Assembly (NCBI RefSeq): GCF_022479115.1
Contig: NZ_CP092497.1
Coordinates: 5,828,001-5,892,000 of the forward strand
DNA length: 64,000 nucleotides
Source of the DNA: Amycolatopsis sp. EV170708-02-1
GTDB taxonomy: Bacteria; Actinomycetota; Actinomycetes; Mycobacteriales; Pseudonocardiaceae
Direction: 5' to 3'
Below are positions 7,526 through 17,842 of the stretch, in pieces; position 1 is the first letter of the stretch, and the number at the start of each line of letters is the position of its first letter. The notes below the pieces were generated by a model. The model did not search any database and was not told where the DNA came from. It worked only from the letters and a program-made list of their open reading frames with translations. The position numbers were made by a program, and so were the translations under genes.

Positions 7526-9136
7526 CTAGGTAGCAGGGTGCTCTTGCTTTGGCGATTCCGGGGCCGAGGAAATGACGGCGGCGAGTCGCTCGGCCGCTGT
7601 TTGGGCGGTGCCTTCCTCGGCGGCCTCCACCATCACCCGTACAAGCTGTTCGGCACCGGAGGGACGGATTAGAACCCGGCCATGGTCGCCGAGCTCGAGA
7701 TTCGTCTTCTCGACTGCGTCACGGACCTCCGCTGAATTGACGATCGCGGTCTTGTCGTGAACCGGCACGTTGACTAGAACCTGCGGTAGGCGATGCATGA
7801 CGCTGGCGAGTTCGGCAAGCGACCGGCCGGTCGACACGACCCTGCTCATCAGGAGCAGGGCGGTGAGTAGCCCATCACTGGTGGTGGAGTGGTCTGGCAG
7901 CACGATGGCTCCGAAAGGAGCCCCTCCCAGCGAGTACTTGCCGGCACGCAGCTCCTGCATCACATGCCGCTCCCCAACCGCCGTGGTCACCACGGTCACA
8001 CCGTGTGCCCGCATAGCCAGGTGCAGACCGAGATTACTCATCACGGTGGTGACCACGGTGTCGTTCGCCAGCTTCCCAGCATCGGCAAGGGCCAGAGCCA
8101 ACACCGCCGTGATCTGGTCACCGTCGACGATCTCACCATTTCCGTCGACGAAAAGGCAGCGGCGCCCTTCACTGTCGTGGGTAATGCCGAGATCGGCTTT
8201 GCGGTCCCGCACTGCGTCCCGGAGACGGCGCAGAGAAACTGACTCGTCGTCCTCACGCTGGGCGGTCTGGACAGCAGCGAGATCGACACCCGCCCGGCGG
8301 TAGACATCCGACGCGAACGTCACGACAGCACCAGCAGGACAGTCCAAGACGACCCGCAAGCCATCCAGCGGACGCGGTACAGAGGTGAGGAGGTGTGCGA
8401 CGTAACCATCGCCAGCATCTCGGGAATCATTCACACGACCGATCGACCTGGACGCAGCCCCGGCGAACGACGCAGCGGCGAGAGCCACCTCGATCTCGTT
8501 CTCGATAGCCACAGGAAGGACATATCCATCCGCGCCAAAAAACGAGATCTTGACCTGCCCGACCTGACCGCGTGGCACAGAGATCATCACACCGAGATCG
8601 GCACCAGACTGGACGACCTGGTATACGAGAGACGGGATCGTCGACGAGCCGCACCGGTGAACATCGGCTCCGGCCGAAGCCAGGCCCGCGACCACAGCCG
8701 CCTCGAGCATCTCGCCAGCCTCGCCAGGTTCCACACCGACTACCGCGACCACACGATCCGTGGTGGTCCGCTGCCTGATGACATCGGCCGCGGCCGAGGC
8801 GAGCGACATCGCCAGGGCAGGACTCATTTCGGCGTTGGCAAGACCTTGGATTCCGGACGTCCCGAACAAGCGCCCCTTCGTGCTGCGGTCACGCGGCAGG
8901 CTGGCAGGGGTGGTCGGCGGTGGTGTCCCGGTTGAAGGATCAGACGTCTCGGCATCGGCAAATCGGCCTTGCTGTGCGCGCGTCTCGACGGCGCTGGCGG
9001 GCAGTATTCCCGGGTTCGCCATCTCAGCGATCCTCTGGACGAGCTCGGGCGTGTGCAGGCCGAGTTTTCTGTCCAGCACGATCCGCAGCTTCGCCGCCGC
9101 GATCTGCTGCGCGGTCACGTGAGGGAGTTCAGTCAT
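7526..9136 (-). CDS. Phosphoglucosamine-mutase-like pseudoenzyme with N-terminal extension
   Basis: This 536-residue protein is about 90 residues longer than GlmM. Residues 1-45 form a helical extension (TAQQIAAAKLRIVLDRK...), then a Pro/Thr-rich linker, then a four-domain alpha-D-phosphohexomutase fold from FGTSGIQG (91-98). The catalytic sites are lost. The phosphoserine loop, normally xASHNP, reads ISVPRGQ (185-191) with Pro at the Ser position. The Mg loop DGDxDR reads DSEGRR (321-326). The sugar loop GExSGH reads GAPFGA (405-410). Only the phosphate-binding loop RPSGAEQLVR (491-500) is kept. It is likely a non-catalytic sensor or scaffold. The start overlaps the stop of the upstream membrane-protein gene (ATGA), so the two are co-translated. 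Confidence 0.82.
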   Translation of the reverse strand: MTELPHVTAQQIAAAKLRIVLDRKLGLHTPELVQRIAEMANPGILPASAVETRAQQGRFADAETSDPSTGTPPPTTPASLPRDRSTKGRLFGTSGIQGLANAEMSPALAMSLASAAADVIRQRTTTDRVVAVVGVEPGEAGEMLEAAVVAGLASAGADVHRCGSSTIPSLVYQVVQSGADLGVMISVPRGQVGQVKISFFGADGYVLPVAIENEIEVALAAASFAGAASRSIGRVNDSRDAGDGYVAHLLTSVPRPLDGLRVVLDCPAGAVVTFASDVYRRAGVDLAAVQTAQREDDESVSLRRLRDAVRDRKADLGITHDSEGRRCLFVDGNGEIVDGDQITAVLALALADAGKLANDTVVTTVMSNLGLHLAMRAHGVTVVTTAVGERHVMQELRAGKYSLGGAPFGAIVLPDHSTTSDGLLTALLLMSRVVSTGRSLAELASVMHRLPQVLVNVPVHDKTAIVNSAEVRDAVEKTNLELGDHGRVLIRPSGAEQLVRVMVEAAEEGTAQTAAERLAAVISSAPESPKQEHPAT

Positions 9137-9486
9137 GACTGAGTCGCCTCCTCCTGAGGATCAGGATGATCTCTCAGCAACTCGTCCAGTAGGCGCTTCT
9201 GAAACACATACAACAACTGACTCTCGTCCCGTTGAGCGAGATCGGACTCGGCGAGCGTGACAAGCAGCTGCAGCCCAGCCGTCTGCTTCGCCGGTGAATC
9301 GTCGGACAGCGCCAAGTCAGCTGCCCACGCGAACCGTCTCCACCATTCCTCACGCCGCGCTGCGAGCTCACGCTGTTCGGTCGCCCGATCGTTCCCCCTG
9401 ACCACGTGTCGCACACCGATCAGCGCACCACCGGCAGTCAGCAATCCAACGCCCAGCGACAGCCCAGCCTGAAGCCACACATTCAC
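9133..9486 (-). CDS. Small single-pass membrane protein, partner of the mutase-like protein
   Basis: This 117-residue protein has one N-terminal transmembrane helix (about residues 5-25, Gly/Leu-rich, GLSLGVGLLTAGGALIG) with no cleavage site. A charged helical cytoplasmic part follows, with RATEQRELAARREEWWRRF and a C-terminal helix ending RDHPDPQEEATQS. The overall plan is like the 89-residue protein at 62624-62893 (helix, then a charged coiled coil). The family is unknown. The ATGA overlap with the downstream mutase-like gene indicates a two-gene unit in which this protein may tether the pseudoenzyme to the membrane. That role is inference. Confidence 0.72.
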   Translation of the reverse strand: MNVWLQAGLSLGVGLLTAGGALIGVRHVVRGNDRATEQRELAARREEWWRRFAWAADLALSDDSPAKQTAGLQLLVTLAESDLAQRDESQLLYVFQKRLLDELLRDHPDPQEEATQS

Positions 9487-9754
9487 GATTAACCGCCATC
9501 ACGGGTCGACTGGCCAGAACGCATCTTAGCTGGCGACCGGAGCTCCTGTGGAGCTCCTCCACCCGCGCAGTGCCGCCCACCGGCCACCCAGTGCCGGTGG
9601 CACGGTCCTCGACCGGGATCGAGCCGCCTGCCCCGGTTCTCGGACGACCTGCCCGGCCAGCAACGTACAGGTGTCGCGGCGGCGCTGACAACTACGGGCC
9701 GGACCGATGTGCCACGCGGACGGCTTCCGGCCGATGCGCGAGCGCGCAGGCGCA

Positions 9755-10195
9755 CTATTCGGTGATCGTGCCGCTTCTGCACTCAGTGATCTCGCCGTCG
9801 TCCCAGCTGCACGCAGACCAGTAGACGTAATCGCCGTTAGGAACGTTTCCCACGCCCATGCAATAGCCGTTGCCGCTGTAGACATGCTTGTAGTACTCCT
9901 TCCCGGTGGCGTGGTTCTTCACCCGTAGGGATACAGATCGTCCGTCGCCGAACGTGTCCTGAATGAAGAAGTTGTCCTTGTCCGTACTTCCGTCGTAGTC
10001 ATGCCACTCGACCTTGCCCGCGTAGCCGCCCTCGCCGTCAGGAATCGACCAACTCTTGCTCGGCGACCAGCACGTCGGCGACTGGGCCTCTGGGGCCTGG
10101 GCTGTTGTGGTAGCCGCATTGGCCGAGGCCGGCGCATACAAGGCAGCGGCGATGAGAGCCACGAAGGCCAGACTAAAACATGTTCGGTTTTTCAT
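9755..10195 (-). CDS. Small secreted protein, unknown function
   Basis: This 146-residue protein has a clear Sec signal peptide: basic MKNR, hydrophobic core to about residue 20, and an AxA site near ASANAAT. The mature part of about 118 residues has four Cys, many aromatic and acidic residues, and strand-like segments (YAGKVEWHDYDGS, VSLRVKNHATGKEYY, DYVYWSACSWDDGEITEC). It resembles small secreted actinomycete proteins with a beta-sandwich fold. No enzyme motif is seen. It is isolated between the mutase-like unit and decayed DNA, on the - strand. Confidence 0.75.
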   Translation of the reverse strand: MKNRTCFSLAFVALIAAALYAPASANAATTTAQAPEAQSPTCWSPSKSWSIPDGEGGYAGKVEWHDYDGSTDKDNFFIQDTFGDGRSVSLRVKNHATGKEYYKHVYSGNGYCMGVGNVPNGDYVYWSACSWDDGEITECRSGTITE

Positions 10196-10475
10196 CCTGC
10201 ACTCCCGTGTCTTCTAGATAACTTCGTCCGACGCAGTGCCGACCAGTAGCTTGATGCGGCCGATGATCGCGGCTGCCACTAAAGGATGGAGCGACCGACC
10301 GGACTGGGCCACACCTTTGCGCCCTGTCGAAAACAGTCTCGTGAGGACTGACTGTTGCCATGCTCCGAGCCAGACAACGCCGCACGTACGCGAGATGTTT
10401 TGCGCCTGCTCCGGCACACAACCGGTTCACACACCACGACATCTGGAACTTGTGAGTGCCGAGAACTGTGTCACG
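10196..10475. other. Upstream region of the secreted protein gene; no gene seen
   Basis: This stretch lies upstream of the secreted-protein start on the - strand and would hold its promoter, though no strong consensus boxes were picked out. No supported coding frame is present. Confidence 0.4.
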
Positions 10476-10673
10476 TCATGCGACCTGCTGATATTCGTGG
10501 ATCAGGCCGCCGAGGCGGTCACGTCGACGAACCCGTCCGACGCCAGTCATCCGGCTGGGAACCTGCCCTCGATCGGGCGGATGCTCGGCTAAGGAGCGAT
10601 CGGGCTGATGCTGGTTGAACTGATCGACATACTCGGCCAGCACCTGCTCCGGATGACGCCAGCTGAACGACAT
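10476..10673 (-). pseudogene. Transposase C-terminal remnant (integrase core)
   Basis: About 65 codons match the tail of an integrase-type transposase: HPEQVLAEYVDQFNQHQPDRSLAE, then RRRDRLGGLIHEYQQVA, a very common terminal block in actinomycete IS elements. The catalytic N-terminal part is missing upstream. The fragment at 34662-34928 ends with a similar [11 protein letters not shown] block, so two related insertions have decayed in this window. Confidence 0.65.
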
Positions 10674-10799
10674 TCACAACGCAGCGCGGACACCCGGAGC
10701 GAAAACAACGTAAGGCGCGGTGGTGAGCAGCACGGCGGAGCCACGGCCGAAGCTGACCAGCCCGGCGCACTGACCCCAGCCATAGACGTCCATAGTGCG

Positions 10800-11279
10800 C
10801 TACGGGCCATCGCCGACGAGTCCCTGGAGCACGGCGCGACCGGTTTGTTCGGCAGTCAGATAGGGACGGACATCGTGGGCCTTGGCACCGTTGTGGACCA
10901 AGACGTCCCGGAGTTCCTGCCCGAACAACGGAGCCAGGGCCTTGGTCAAGGCCACGATATCGCCGTCATCCGCGACATTCGTCCAGCGCCGGATTCCAGC
11001 CGGCCAGCGGCCACGGCCTTCCGTTGGCCGAGGAAGGAGCCGGTCGAAGATCAGATTGGGCACGCCGAGGGGCGAGCCGAGCGTCACGAACGTGGTCACC
11101 CGCTGGTGCGGCATTGCACACAGCGCCTCGTACGCGACGACGGAGCCCAAAGAGTGGCCCACAATGACCCGAGTCTCCGCTGTCACCGCGGCGAGAACCC
11201 GATGCTGGATCCGTTCCCGGATTCTCGCGTCTGCGAAATAGGCGTGGGTCTGCTTGAGGTTTCCGATCATGTCGGGCAC
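10800..11279 (-). pseudogene. Alpha/beta-hydrolase remnant, N-terminus missing
   Basis: The frame carries a genuine hydrolase core: nucleophile elbow VIVGHSLGSVVAYEAL, TFVTLGSPLGVPNLIFDRLLP, RRWTNVADDGDIVALT and a C-terminal DVLVHNGAKAHDVRPYLT with the likely catalytic His. Upstream, a stop codon lies in frame near 11295 and no N-terminal beta-strands can be found, so the first third of the gene is gone. Hydrolases of this type occur in actinomycetes beside STAND or caspase-like proteins, and the NB-ARC/WD40 gene begins 870 bp away. A rearranged or partial gene is most likely. Confidence 0.6.
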
Positions 11280-11289
11280 ACGATCAAGC

Positions 11290-12149
11290 GGACGTCACAG
11301 GCCCAGACCGGAGCAGGCAGGTGTGGCAGTCGGCTTGCGTTGTCGTCCGGCCACATCGATTCCGCCGATCCGTCGGTGTACGCGGCCGTCCTGGCGGAGT
11401 TCTTCGCCCGATGAGGTTCCAACCGATGACCGATCCGATGGTTCCGGCAGCAACCGAAGCGCGGACACCACTCCATCGACGAACAGGAGAGCCAACGTGC
11501 GGTAGTGGACGCCTTCGCCAGGACCCAGAAGCGATGGATGCGTTTCATCCGGCTACGTGTCGGCTGCCCGGCGAGGCCGAGGCCCGGGTGTGCGCGTCGC
11601 CGACATGCACGATCGCTCGAGAGGTCGGCCCAGCACGGCGGTCGACCGATTCCCGTCCATCGATCGCTCGGGTCGACCAGGCACGATGGCGTCGCCAGAG
11701 GCAGTCGATGGTGAATGATCCGTTCACGCAAGGGGTTCACATTCAAGCGCGTGATGCCCACGACACCGTCGTGCTCGACAGGACTCAGTAGCCGGGGCCG
11801 CCGGCCCGCGACGGCCAGATCGCGGGTGACGGGCGGGATCGTCGTCCCTGCGGCGACCGCGACACGCAATGCCTCGTCAACAAAGGTCTTGATCGTGCAC
11901 GACGGCGCCAGCCACGTTGACCGAACAACTCCAGTGGCGCCGCCGACGCGAGACCCCACGAGTTTGTCGGCGCTCACGTAGTTCCAAGCAACTCGGCACA
12001 CGTATAGTTCGCAGTCGCGCTGGAGCACTGGCACAAGCTGCTGACCGGTGCCCGTCGACTCGGTAGGGTTCGCGGGGAGTCGTGACCCATTATTACTTTT
12101 TGCAAAGCGGGATGACTCTCCGTAACTTGACTTCGCACCGGGAGCGCGG
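11290..12149. other. Decayed region with gene scraps, no intact gene
   Basis: Two scraps look once coding. A + strand tail at about 11350-11414 (HIDSADPSVYAAVLAEFF) resembles the end of an alpha/beta hydrolase. A - strand stretch at about 11700-11930 (FVDEALRVAVAAGTTIPPV) is of unknown origin. Neither has a start or a complete domain. The last 50 bases should hold the promoter of the NB-ARC/WD40 gene; no confident boxes were found. Confidence 0.4.
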
Positions 12150-15100
12150 TTGACATCGAACCGGAAGCAAGTCGTCGTGGCCGCGTCGATCACCTCGATC
12201 AGCATCGGGGTCGCGATCACGGTGAACCTGCTGACGTCGGGCTGGAGCTGGCTGTTCTTCGTCGTGCTGGCCCTGCTGTCCGGCGCTTGGATCGGGCTCG
12301 AATCCTGGCGCGCGGTGCCCACGCGAGTCAGTGGGGAATCCCTCGGGGCACCGGTCAAGCCGACCGTCATCGGCAGTTTCGTGCCACGCCCCGAACTCGC
12401 CAGTCCCATCGTCCGCATGCTGCTCGCCGGCAAGACAGGCAAAGTCGGCATCACCACAGGACTTACCGGCGCCGGTGGCTTCGGTAAAACCACACTCGCC
12501 GAAGACGTCTGTTCCCGCACCGAGATCAACAAGGCCTTCGCGCACATCTATTGGATCCCGGTGGGGCAGGAGCTGCGGGGCGCAGCACTCGCCGACTCGA
12601 TCAACGACATCAGCGAACGTGTCGACGGGCAGCGACCGGGACTGACCAGCCCGGAGCAGGCCGGTATCCGGCTCGGCGAACTGTTGAAAGCCAAGGGCAG
12701 ATGTTTGCTCGTCGTCGACGACATCTGGACTGCCGAGCAGCTCAGACCGTTCGTCAACGCCGGCCGCGGCTGCACCCTGCTGGTGACCACGAGGTTCACC
12801 GAACTGCTCCCGAACGACACCGAAACCGTCGAAGTCGACCAAATGAGCCGGACGCAGGCCCGCGAGCTGGTCACCGGCGGGCTCGCACTGCCCGCCACCG
12901 TGAGCGACCAATTGCTGGACATCACCGGACGATGGCCGCTCGCGCTGGGCCTGGCCAATGGTGCGTTGCGGCGCGCAGCGCGGGATGGCGCCGACGTGAC
13001 CACGGCTGCGGAGAAGTTGCTCCATCGGCTACGAGAACTGGGTCCGGCAGCACTCGACGTGACCGACGCCGCGCGGCGAAGCCGAGCCGTGGCCGCGACT
13101 TTGGAATCGTCGTTCAGCCTCCTAGGCGACCGCCGCGAACGCGTCGTCGAGCTGGGAATCTTCCCCGAGGACACCGAGATCCCCGTGGACCTGGTGATCC
13201 AGCTCTGGCAAGCGACAGCGGCGCTCACTCGTGACGAGGGTGACGAACTGTGCCGAGAACTGGCCGACCTGTCGTTAGTCGTCAGGTCCTCCAGCCAGCA
13301 CACCTTGCGACTGCACGACGTCATTCGCGCCTACCTTCGCCACGACTCGGGCGCAGAACGAATCAAGTATTCGCACGGTGTCCTACTGGATGAGATCTCA
13401 CCGGAACTGACGGCGCCGACGTCGAAGAGCACACAGTGGTGGCAGTTGCCTGAGTCTTCGGAGTATCTCTGGCGAAACCTCGCTTACCACCTCCTCGGCG
13501 CCGGCCGAGACACCGAGGTCGCGGCGCTGGTCACGGAACCACACTGGGTCATCAGGAAGCTCCGGAAACTGGGCCCGGTCGCCGTGGCCGAGGACCTCGC
13601 CCTGGTCGACACCGGCCCCGCCAGGGAACTGGGCAGATTCCTCGACCAGCTTGGCCACCTGCTGACTCCAACCGAACCTGAGCACGCAGTCGTCAACGCA
13701 CTCGCTCACCGCCTGCCGCCCACCCCCACGTTCGCCGAGCTCCGACGAGTCGCGGTCGCGGAGGTGACTGGGTTCCCAAGGCTCGTCCCGTACCGGGAAT
13801 TGCCGGACATGCCGAACCCGGCCCTCAACCGGGTGCTGATCGGACACCAGAACGACGTCGAAGCCTGCGCCTTCACCCCAGACGGGAAATGGCTGCTGTC
13901 CGCCGCGGACGACGGCCTTCGCGTCTGGGACGCAGAACGAGGCCAACTGGTCCGTCTCGTGGTCAGCACGGAGAGCTCCTTCTACAGCGGTTTCGCGTTG
14001 TCGCCGAGCGGGCGGCTGCTGGTAGCCGAAGGCAGCAACGACAAGACGGTGCAGGTCCTCGAGACAACCGGTTGGCAGACCGAAACGTTGCTGATCGGGC
14101 ATCGCAGCTGGGTGACCAGCTGCTGTTTCTCCGCCGACGAACGCACCGTCATCAGCAGCGGGGACGACAACACATTGCGGGTCTGGGATATCGAGACCGG
14201 CAAGCAACTCCACGTCATCAAGACCACTGCCCAGGTCCGGGGCTGCGCAAGTCTCCTCGACGGACGTGTCATAGGCCTCGAAGACGGGCATCCGAAGATC
14301 TGGGATCCCGCGTCCGGAAATGCCATCACCCTGCCCAAGACACAAATGTCCCACGGCACAGAGCTTGCAGTGAGCCCGAACCAGCGGTGGGCCGTGGTTC
14401 CGGCAGAAGAAGGCATGGTGGTTCACGACCTGAAACGAGCCGGAGAGCCACCGCGGATGCTCCGCCACCACCACAACCTCACCTGTGCTGTGTTTTCACC
14501 GGACGGCACTGTCCTAGCGACAGGCAGCGAAGACGGACACATCGTGCTCTGGAACGTGGAGACTTGGCGGCCGGCGGGCCAGATCCCTGCTTATCTCACC
14601 GAAATCAACAAGCTGGCCTTCTCCCCGACGGCACGACGCTGGCATCGGCCGGAGACGACGCCACCGTGCGACTTTGGAACCCAGCGCTGGCTGAGAGCAC
14701 CGTTCCGCAGAGGGCGACGAACACCAACGCCAACGCCTGCACCGCAGCGCCGGATGGGACCTGGCTCGCGGTTTCGACGAACACCGCAGTCGCCATTCAC
14801 GACCCGAAGACGACCGAAGTACGAGAACTTCTCGACTCGCCCGAGCGAATCCACAACATGGCCCCGCTGGCGGACAGTTTCCTAACCGCCGAGTTGTACG
14901 ACCAAGTCCTGGTCTGGGAGGTCGGTAACTGGAAGGCCTCCCGCATGCTCGGGAACCCCTCTGAATCCGTGATCAGAAATGTCTCCACAGGAGGCAACCT
15001 GGTGTGCGCCAACGATGATCGCCAGGTCATCGTGTGGAACGTCAGAACCTGGGACCCACCTGTCTATCTCGAGATCAGCGAATCAAGACTGTGCCTGCGC

Positions 15101-15757
15101 GATAAACCGCTACCAACACGGCCTCCGCTCCGAATTCGACTCGCGCGCAAGCTACGCGGTCCGATCAGCCGTATTCGCCGGTGGCCGCTCGGGCAGCAGC
15201 TCAACGGTTGGCTCAATCGACGGCTGACTCTGGCACGCAAGCCGGCAGGCGAGCTGGGTGTGGAGATCTCAGCGAGCGGCGACTGGATCGCCGTCGCCGC
15301 TCGCAACGAAGTGCACATCACTTCCACGCTAACGTGGAAATCAATCACCAAGCTGTCTCTGGACGACTCCGTACAAGGGCTGCTCGTCATACCCAAACGA
15401 CACTGGCTCGCCATTGTGTCCAACGGGCGCGTCCAGTACTGGAATACCGAGAACTGGCTACCAGAGCAAGGAAACATCGACAAGCACATCATCGAGTCAG
15501 CGAATGACGGAGACTGGTCACCGGATGGCAGCCTGCTGGCCACCGTGTCGGAAGAGCGAACCCTCCGAGTACATGACAGTGGCACCGGCGTTCTCCGAAC
15601 GGAGATCCGGATCGATGGCGAATTGACCGGCGTCGCATGGCTTTCGTCCGACCTTCTTGCCGCCGTCGGCGCGCACGGCGTGTACTGGTTCAACTATGTC
15701 TCCGACGACAAGGTCGCCGAAGCAACACAGAAAGCCGAAGCGGTGAGGAACGAATAA
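12150..15757 (+). CDS. Membrane-anchored NB-ARC (STAND) NTPase with WD40 repeats, frameshifted
   Basis: The TTG start has GGGAGC 6 bases upstream. Residues 8-51 hold two transmembrane helices, followed by an NB-ARC module with P-loop GAGGFGKTT (107-115, K113) and Walker B LLVVDDIW. From about residue 555 WD40 blades follow (GHQNDVEACAFTPDGKWLLS, GHRSWVTSCCFSADERTV, LATGSEDGHIVLWNVET). The first frame ends early at 14885. The blades resume in the next frame from about 14625 (GTTLASAGDDATVRLWN) to 15757. Adding one C to the CCCC run at 14622-14625 restores one ORF of about 1200 residues. This is either a base-calling error or a real inactivating shift. STAND proteins of this kind act as signal-triggered switches, often in defence or developmental signalling. 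Confidence 0.8.
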
Positions 15758-16461
15758 GTGCGACGACGTCGTTGCAGGCACTACTCGTGCACAAAGTTGA
15801 CAGTTTACGAGCACGGTCTCTCGACATTTAGGTCAACCGGCCCGAATCGTTCTCGTCCGCCTGGCTACAAGGACCTCCGCTGGGGGCAAAGATGACGATT
15901 CCACCCAAAGTCGTTCGATCATCACGGAAAGTCGACTCGTACGCTTCAACCTCCCATCCGGCCCAGCACGCTGAATCTTCGCGCGCTCACCGATGCAGCT
16001 CGAAGTCGCCTAGTGAACTTCCGCCGTCGTGGACCACTTGCTCGACAGCCCATCTCGCACGTACTGCCAGCGGTCAGCCGGAATTCCCGTGGACGGCGAC
16101 CCACGGACGGCCAGTTCGACCCCCTCTTGCGGCCAGTTGCACGGTCAGTTATCGCATCAGGTTCGTCGGCCGGCGCAGTAGTGCTGATCATGGCGCGAAG
16201 TTGATCGCGTCTCGCCCGCCAGCATGGTGCGGCGCGGTTGCACGGGGATCCATCAATGCCCAGGTCGCGGGAGCACCGTATTGCCAGCGATAGGCCCACC
16301 TTGCAGCTCAACGACATCGCAAGAACACGTTCTCGATAGCGGTGCCCGCGCCTCAGGCCCTCTCGTCACGAACGCCCGCTTCTGCCGACGTCAGGATGTC
16401 CGGGCGATGTTGGTCGCCCAGGTGATGAGAGCCGGGCGCATCATCGGTTCGTCTGCCGTGG
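15758..16461. other. No supported gene
   Basis: After the WD40 gene there are only short overlapping frames on both strands with no recognisable motif or ribosome binding site. It may be decayed sequence. Confidence 0.4.
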
Positions 16462-17413
16462 TTCAGGTGGGCCAGCGGGCGCGGACGGTTCCGTCGTCGT
16501 CCGGTCGCACGGCGACGAGCAGTGGGTTGTGATCGGCGGTGGTGAGCGGTACGAGGATGGCCGCGCGTGCGCCCGCGAACGCTTCGGCCAGGTCCGCTCG
16601 GCTGTCGCCGTCGGTGTAAAGCCGTGGATGCTGCCGTCCGCGTGCTCCAGGACGGCCATGCCGGTGGAGTTCGGCGCATCGTGCGCAGCACTGCTGGAAT
16701 ATCGGTGGATAGGTCCGGCCACACGTTCAGCAGGGCGCGCGGACCGGGGTCGGGCACGGCGTCGCCGGTGAGTCGATGCCAGCGGGAGTGGTTGCCGACG
16801 ACCTGCTCTTCCAGCAGGAGCCTGCCGTGCTGTGCCACGAGCGCCGCGACCTCGGCCCAGAAGCCCGTGTTCGCCGGACGCGATTCGTATGGTTCGTCGT
16901 CGTCCGGCTCGTAGGGCGATCCGTCCACCGGTTCGGCGAACAAACCACTCGCGGTCGTCAGCGCGATCCCACGTCCGCAGGGTTGGTCGCTTCCGATGTA
17001 CATGTACTGGTCATAGCCGACGTGGACGAAGAACCGGTCCTCGGCCTCGAGGCGGCACCATGCACCGTTGTCGCGCAGCATGGCGCGCACCAGCTCACGT
17101 CCGACGTCCAGAATGGCCTGCGCGCCGTCGTGGTAGCCGGTGAGGTCGACGGGAAACAGTCCGTGCAGTCCGTGCAGTCCGTGGCCGTCGCCGGGTGGCT
17201 CTACTCCGAAGTGGACGAATCCGGCGACCTCGGGGTCGCGGCTATTCAGCTGGTCACGCCGGAGCCTTCGGCGAAGGCCGTCACCGCGGCGAGGTAGGCA
17301 GCCTCCACCGGACCGTGGTCGCTCGCCACGTCCTCGGACCCGCGGTACGTTCCCCTGGCGTCACGATCGGCCGGGTCGTACGTCGTGGTCCGGTAGAAGT
17401 AGGACGTGCTCAT
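16462..17413 (-). pseudogene. Conserved actinomycete protein of unknown function, frameshifted
   Basis: A protein of roughly 315 residues can be pieced together from three frames. It starts at the ATG at 17413 (YFYRTTTYDPADRD), shifts near 17262 to a frame reading DPEVAGFVHFGVEPP, LTGYHDGAQAILDVGRELVRAMLRD, FFVHVGYDQYMYIGSD and NVWPDLSTDIPAVL, then shifts again near 16680 and 16620 to end with ARAAILVPLTTADHNPLLVAV. The family is widespread in actinomycetes but has no known function that I can name. A 9-bp triplicated unit (CAGTCCGTG, about 17161-17187) encodes LHG repeats. It lies downstream of the RHS toxin gene on the same strand, so a link to toxin immunity is conceivable but unproven. 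Confidence 0.6.
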
Positions 17414-17793
17414 GATCGACGGGGCCGTCCTTCGAAAGTCGGATGATCGATTCGGTCGCGTTAGACGGGCCACCACGTCGACAGCGACCAGGTAACAGGC
17501 ACAGCCCTGGACTGACACCGCCATGGCCTCGGCCCGACCGCGATTCCGCGCTCGCACGCCCCTATCTACACCTCCGCGTGCCCACGAACGCCCTGGCATG
17601 CCGCTGAGCGGTCGTTCAGGAACACGGCGGCGGCCCCACGAACCGCGTACTTCGCGACAGAGCAAGCGGTCCACCTCCTGCGTCAGGCGATCAAACTCGG
17701 ACACGCCGCCGAGATCGCCGCAGGCGTGACGGCCGCGATCGACTCGGTATATCACCAGTTGCGAGAAGCACAGCGTCCTGTCGGCAAACGTGC
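17414..17793. other. Spacer with a possible gene scrap
   Basis: On the + strand at about 17645-17790 a helical stretch (AYFATEQAVHLLRQAIKLG, then AAEIAAGVTAAIDSVYHQL) has coding character but no start or recognisable domain; it may be the tail of a lost gene. Nothing else is supported. Confidence 0.35.
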
Positions 17794-17826
17794 GGTGCCC
17801 CGGGGTCGAGCGAGTCCCGGGGCACC
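17794..17826. terminator. Strong hairpin terminator after the RHS gene
   Basis: A perfect 11-bp stem GGTGCCCCGGG/CCCGGGGCACC surrounds an 11-base loop. It ends 17 bases past the RHS stop codon on the - strand. The stem lacks a long U tract, as is common in high-GC actinomycetes, and could work from both sides. Confidence 0.75.
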
Positions 17827-17842
17827 ACAGGCAGCACGAGGT

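Noticed and set aside
10608..11414. + strand frame of 268 codons over the hydrolase remnant
   Set aside because: The opposite strand encodes a clear GHSLGS hydrolase core; only the last 20 codons of this frame look real and they are recorded as a scrap.
17157..17187. Triplicated CAGTCCGTG considered as a CRISPR-like or iteron array
   Set aside because: Only three 9-bp copies with no spacers; it sits in a coding frame giving LHG repeats, so simple slippage explains it.
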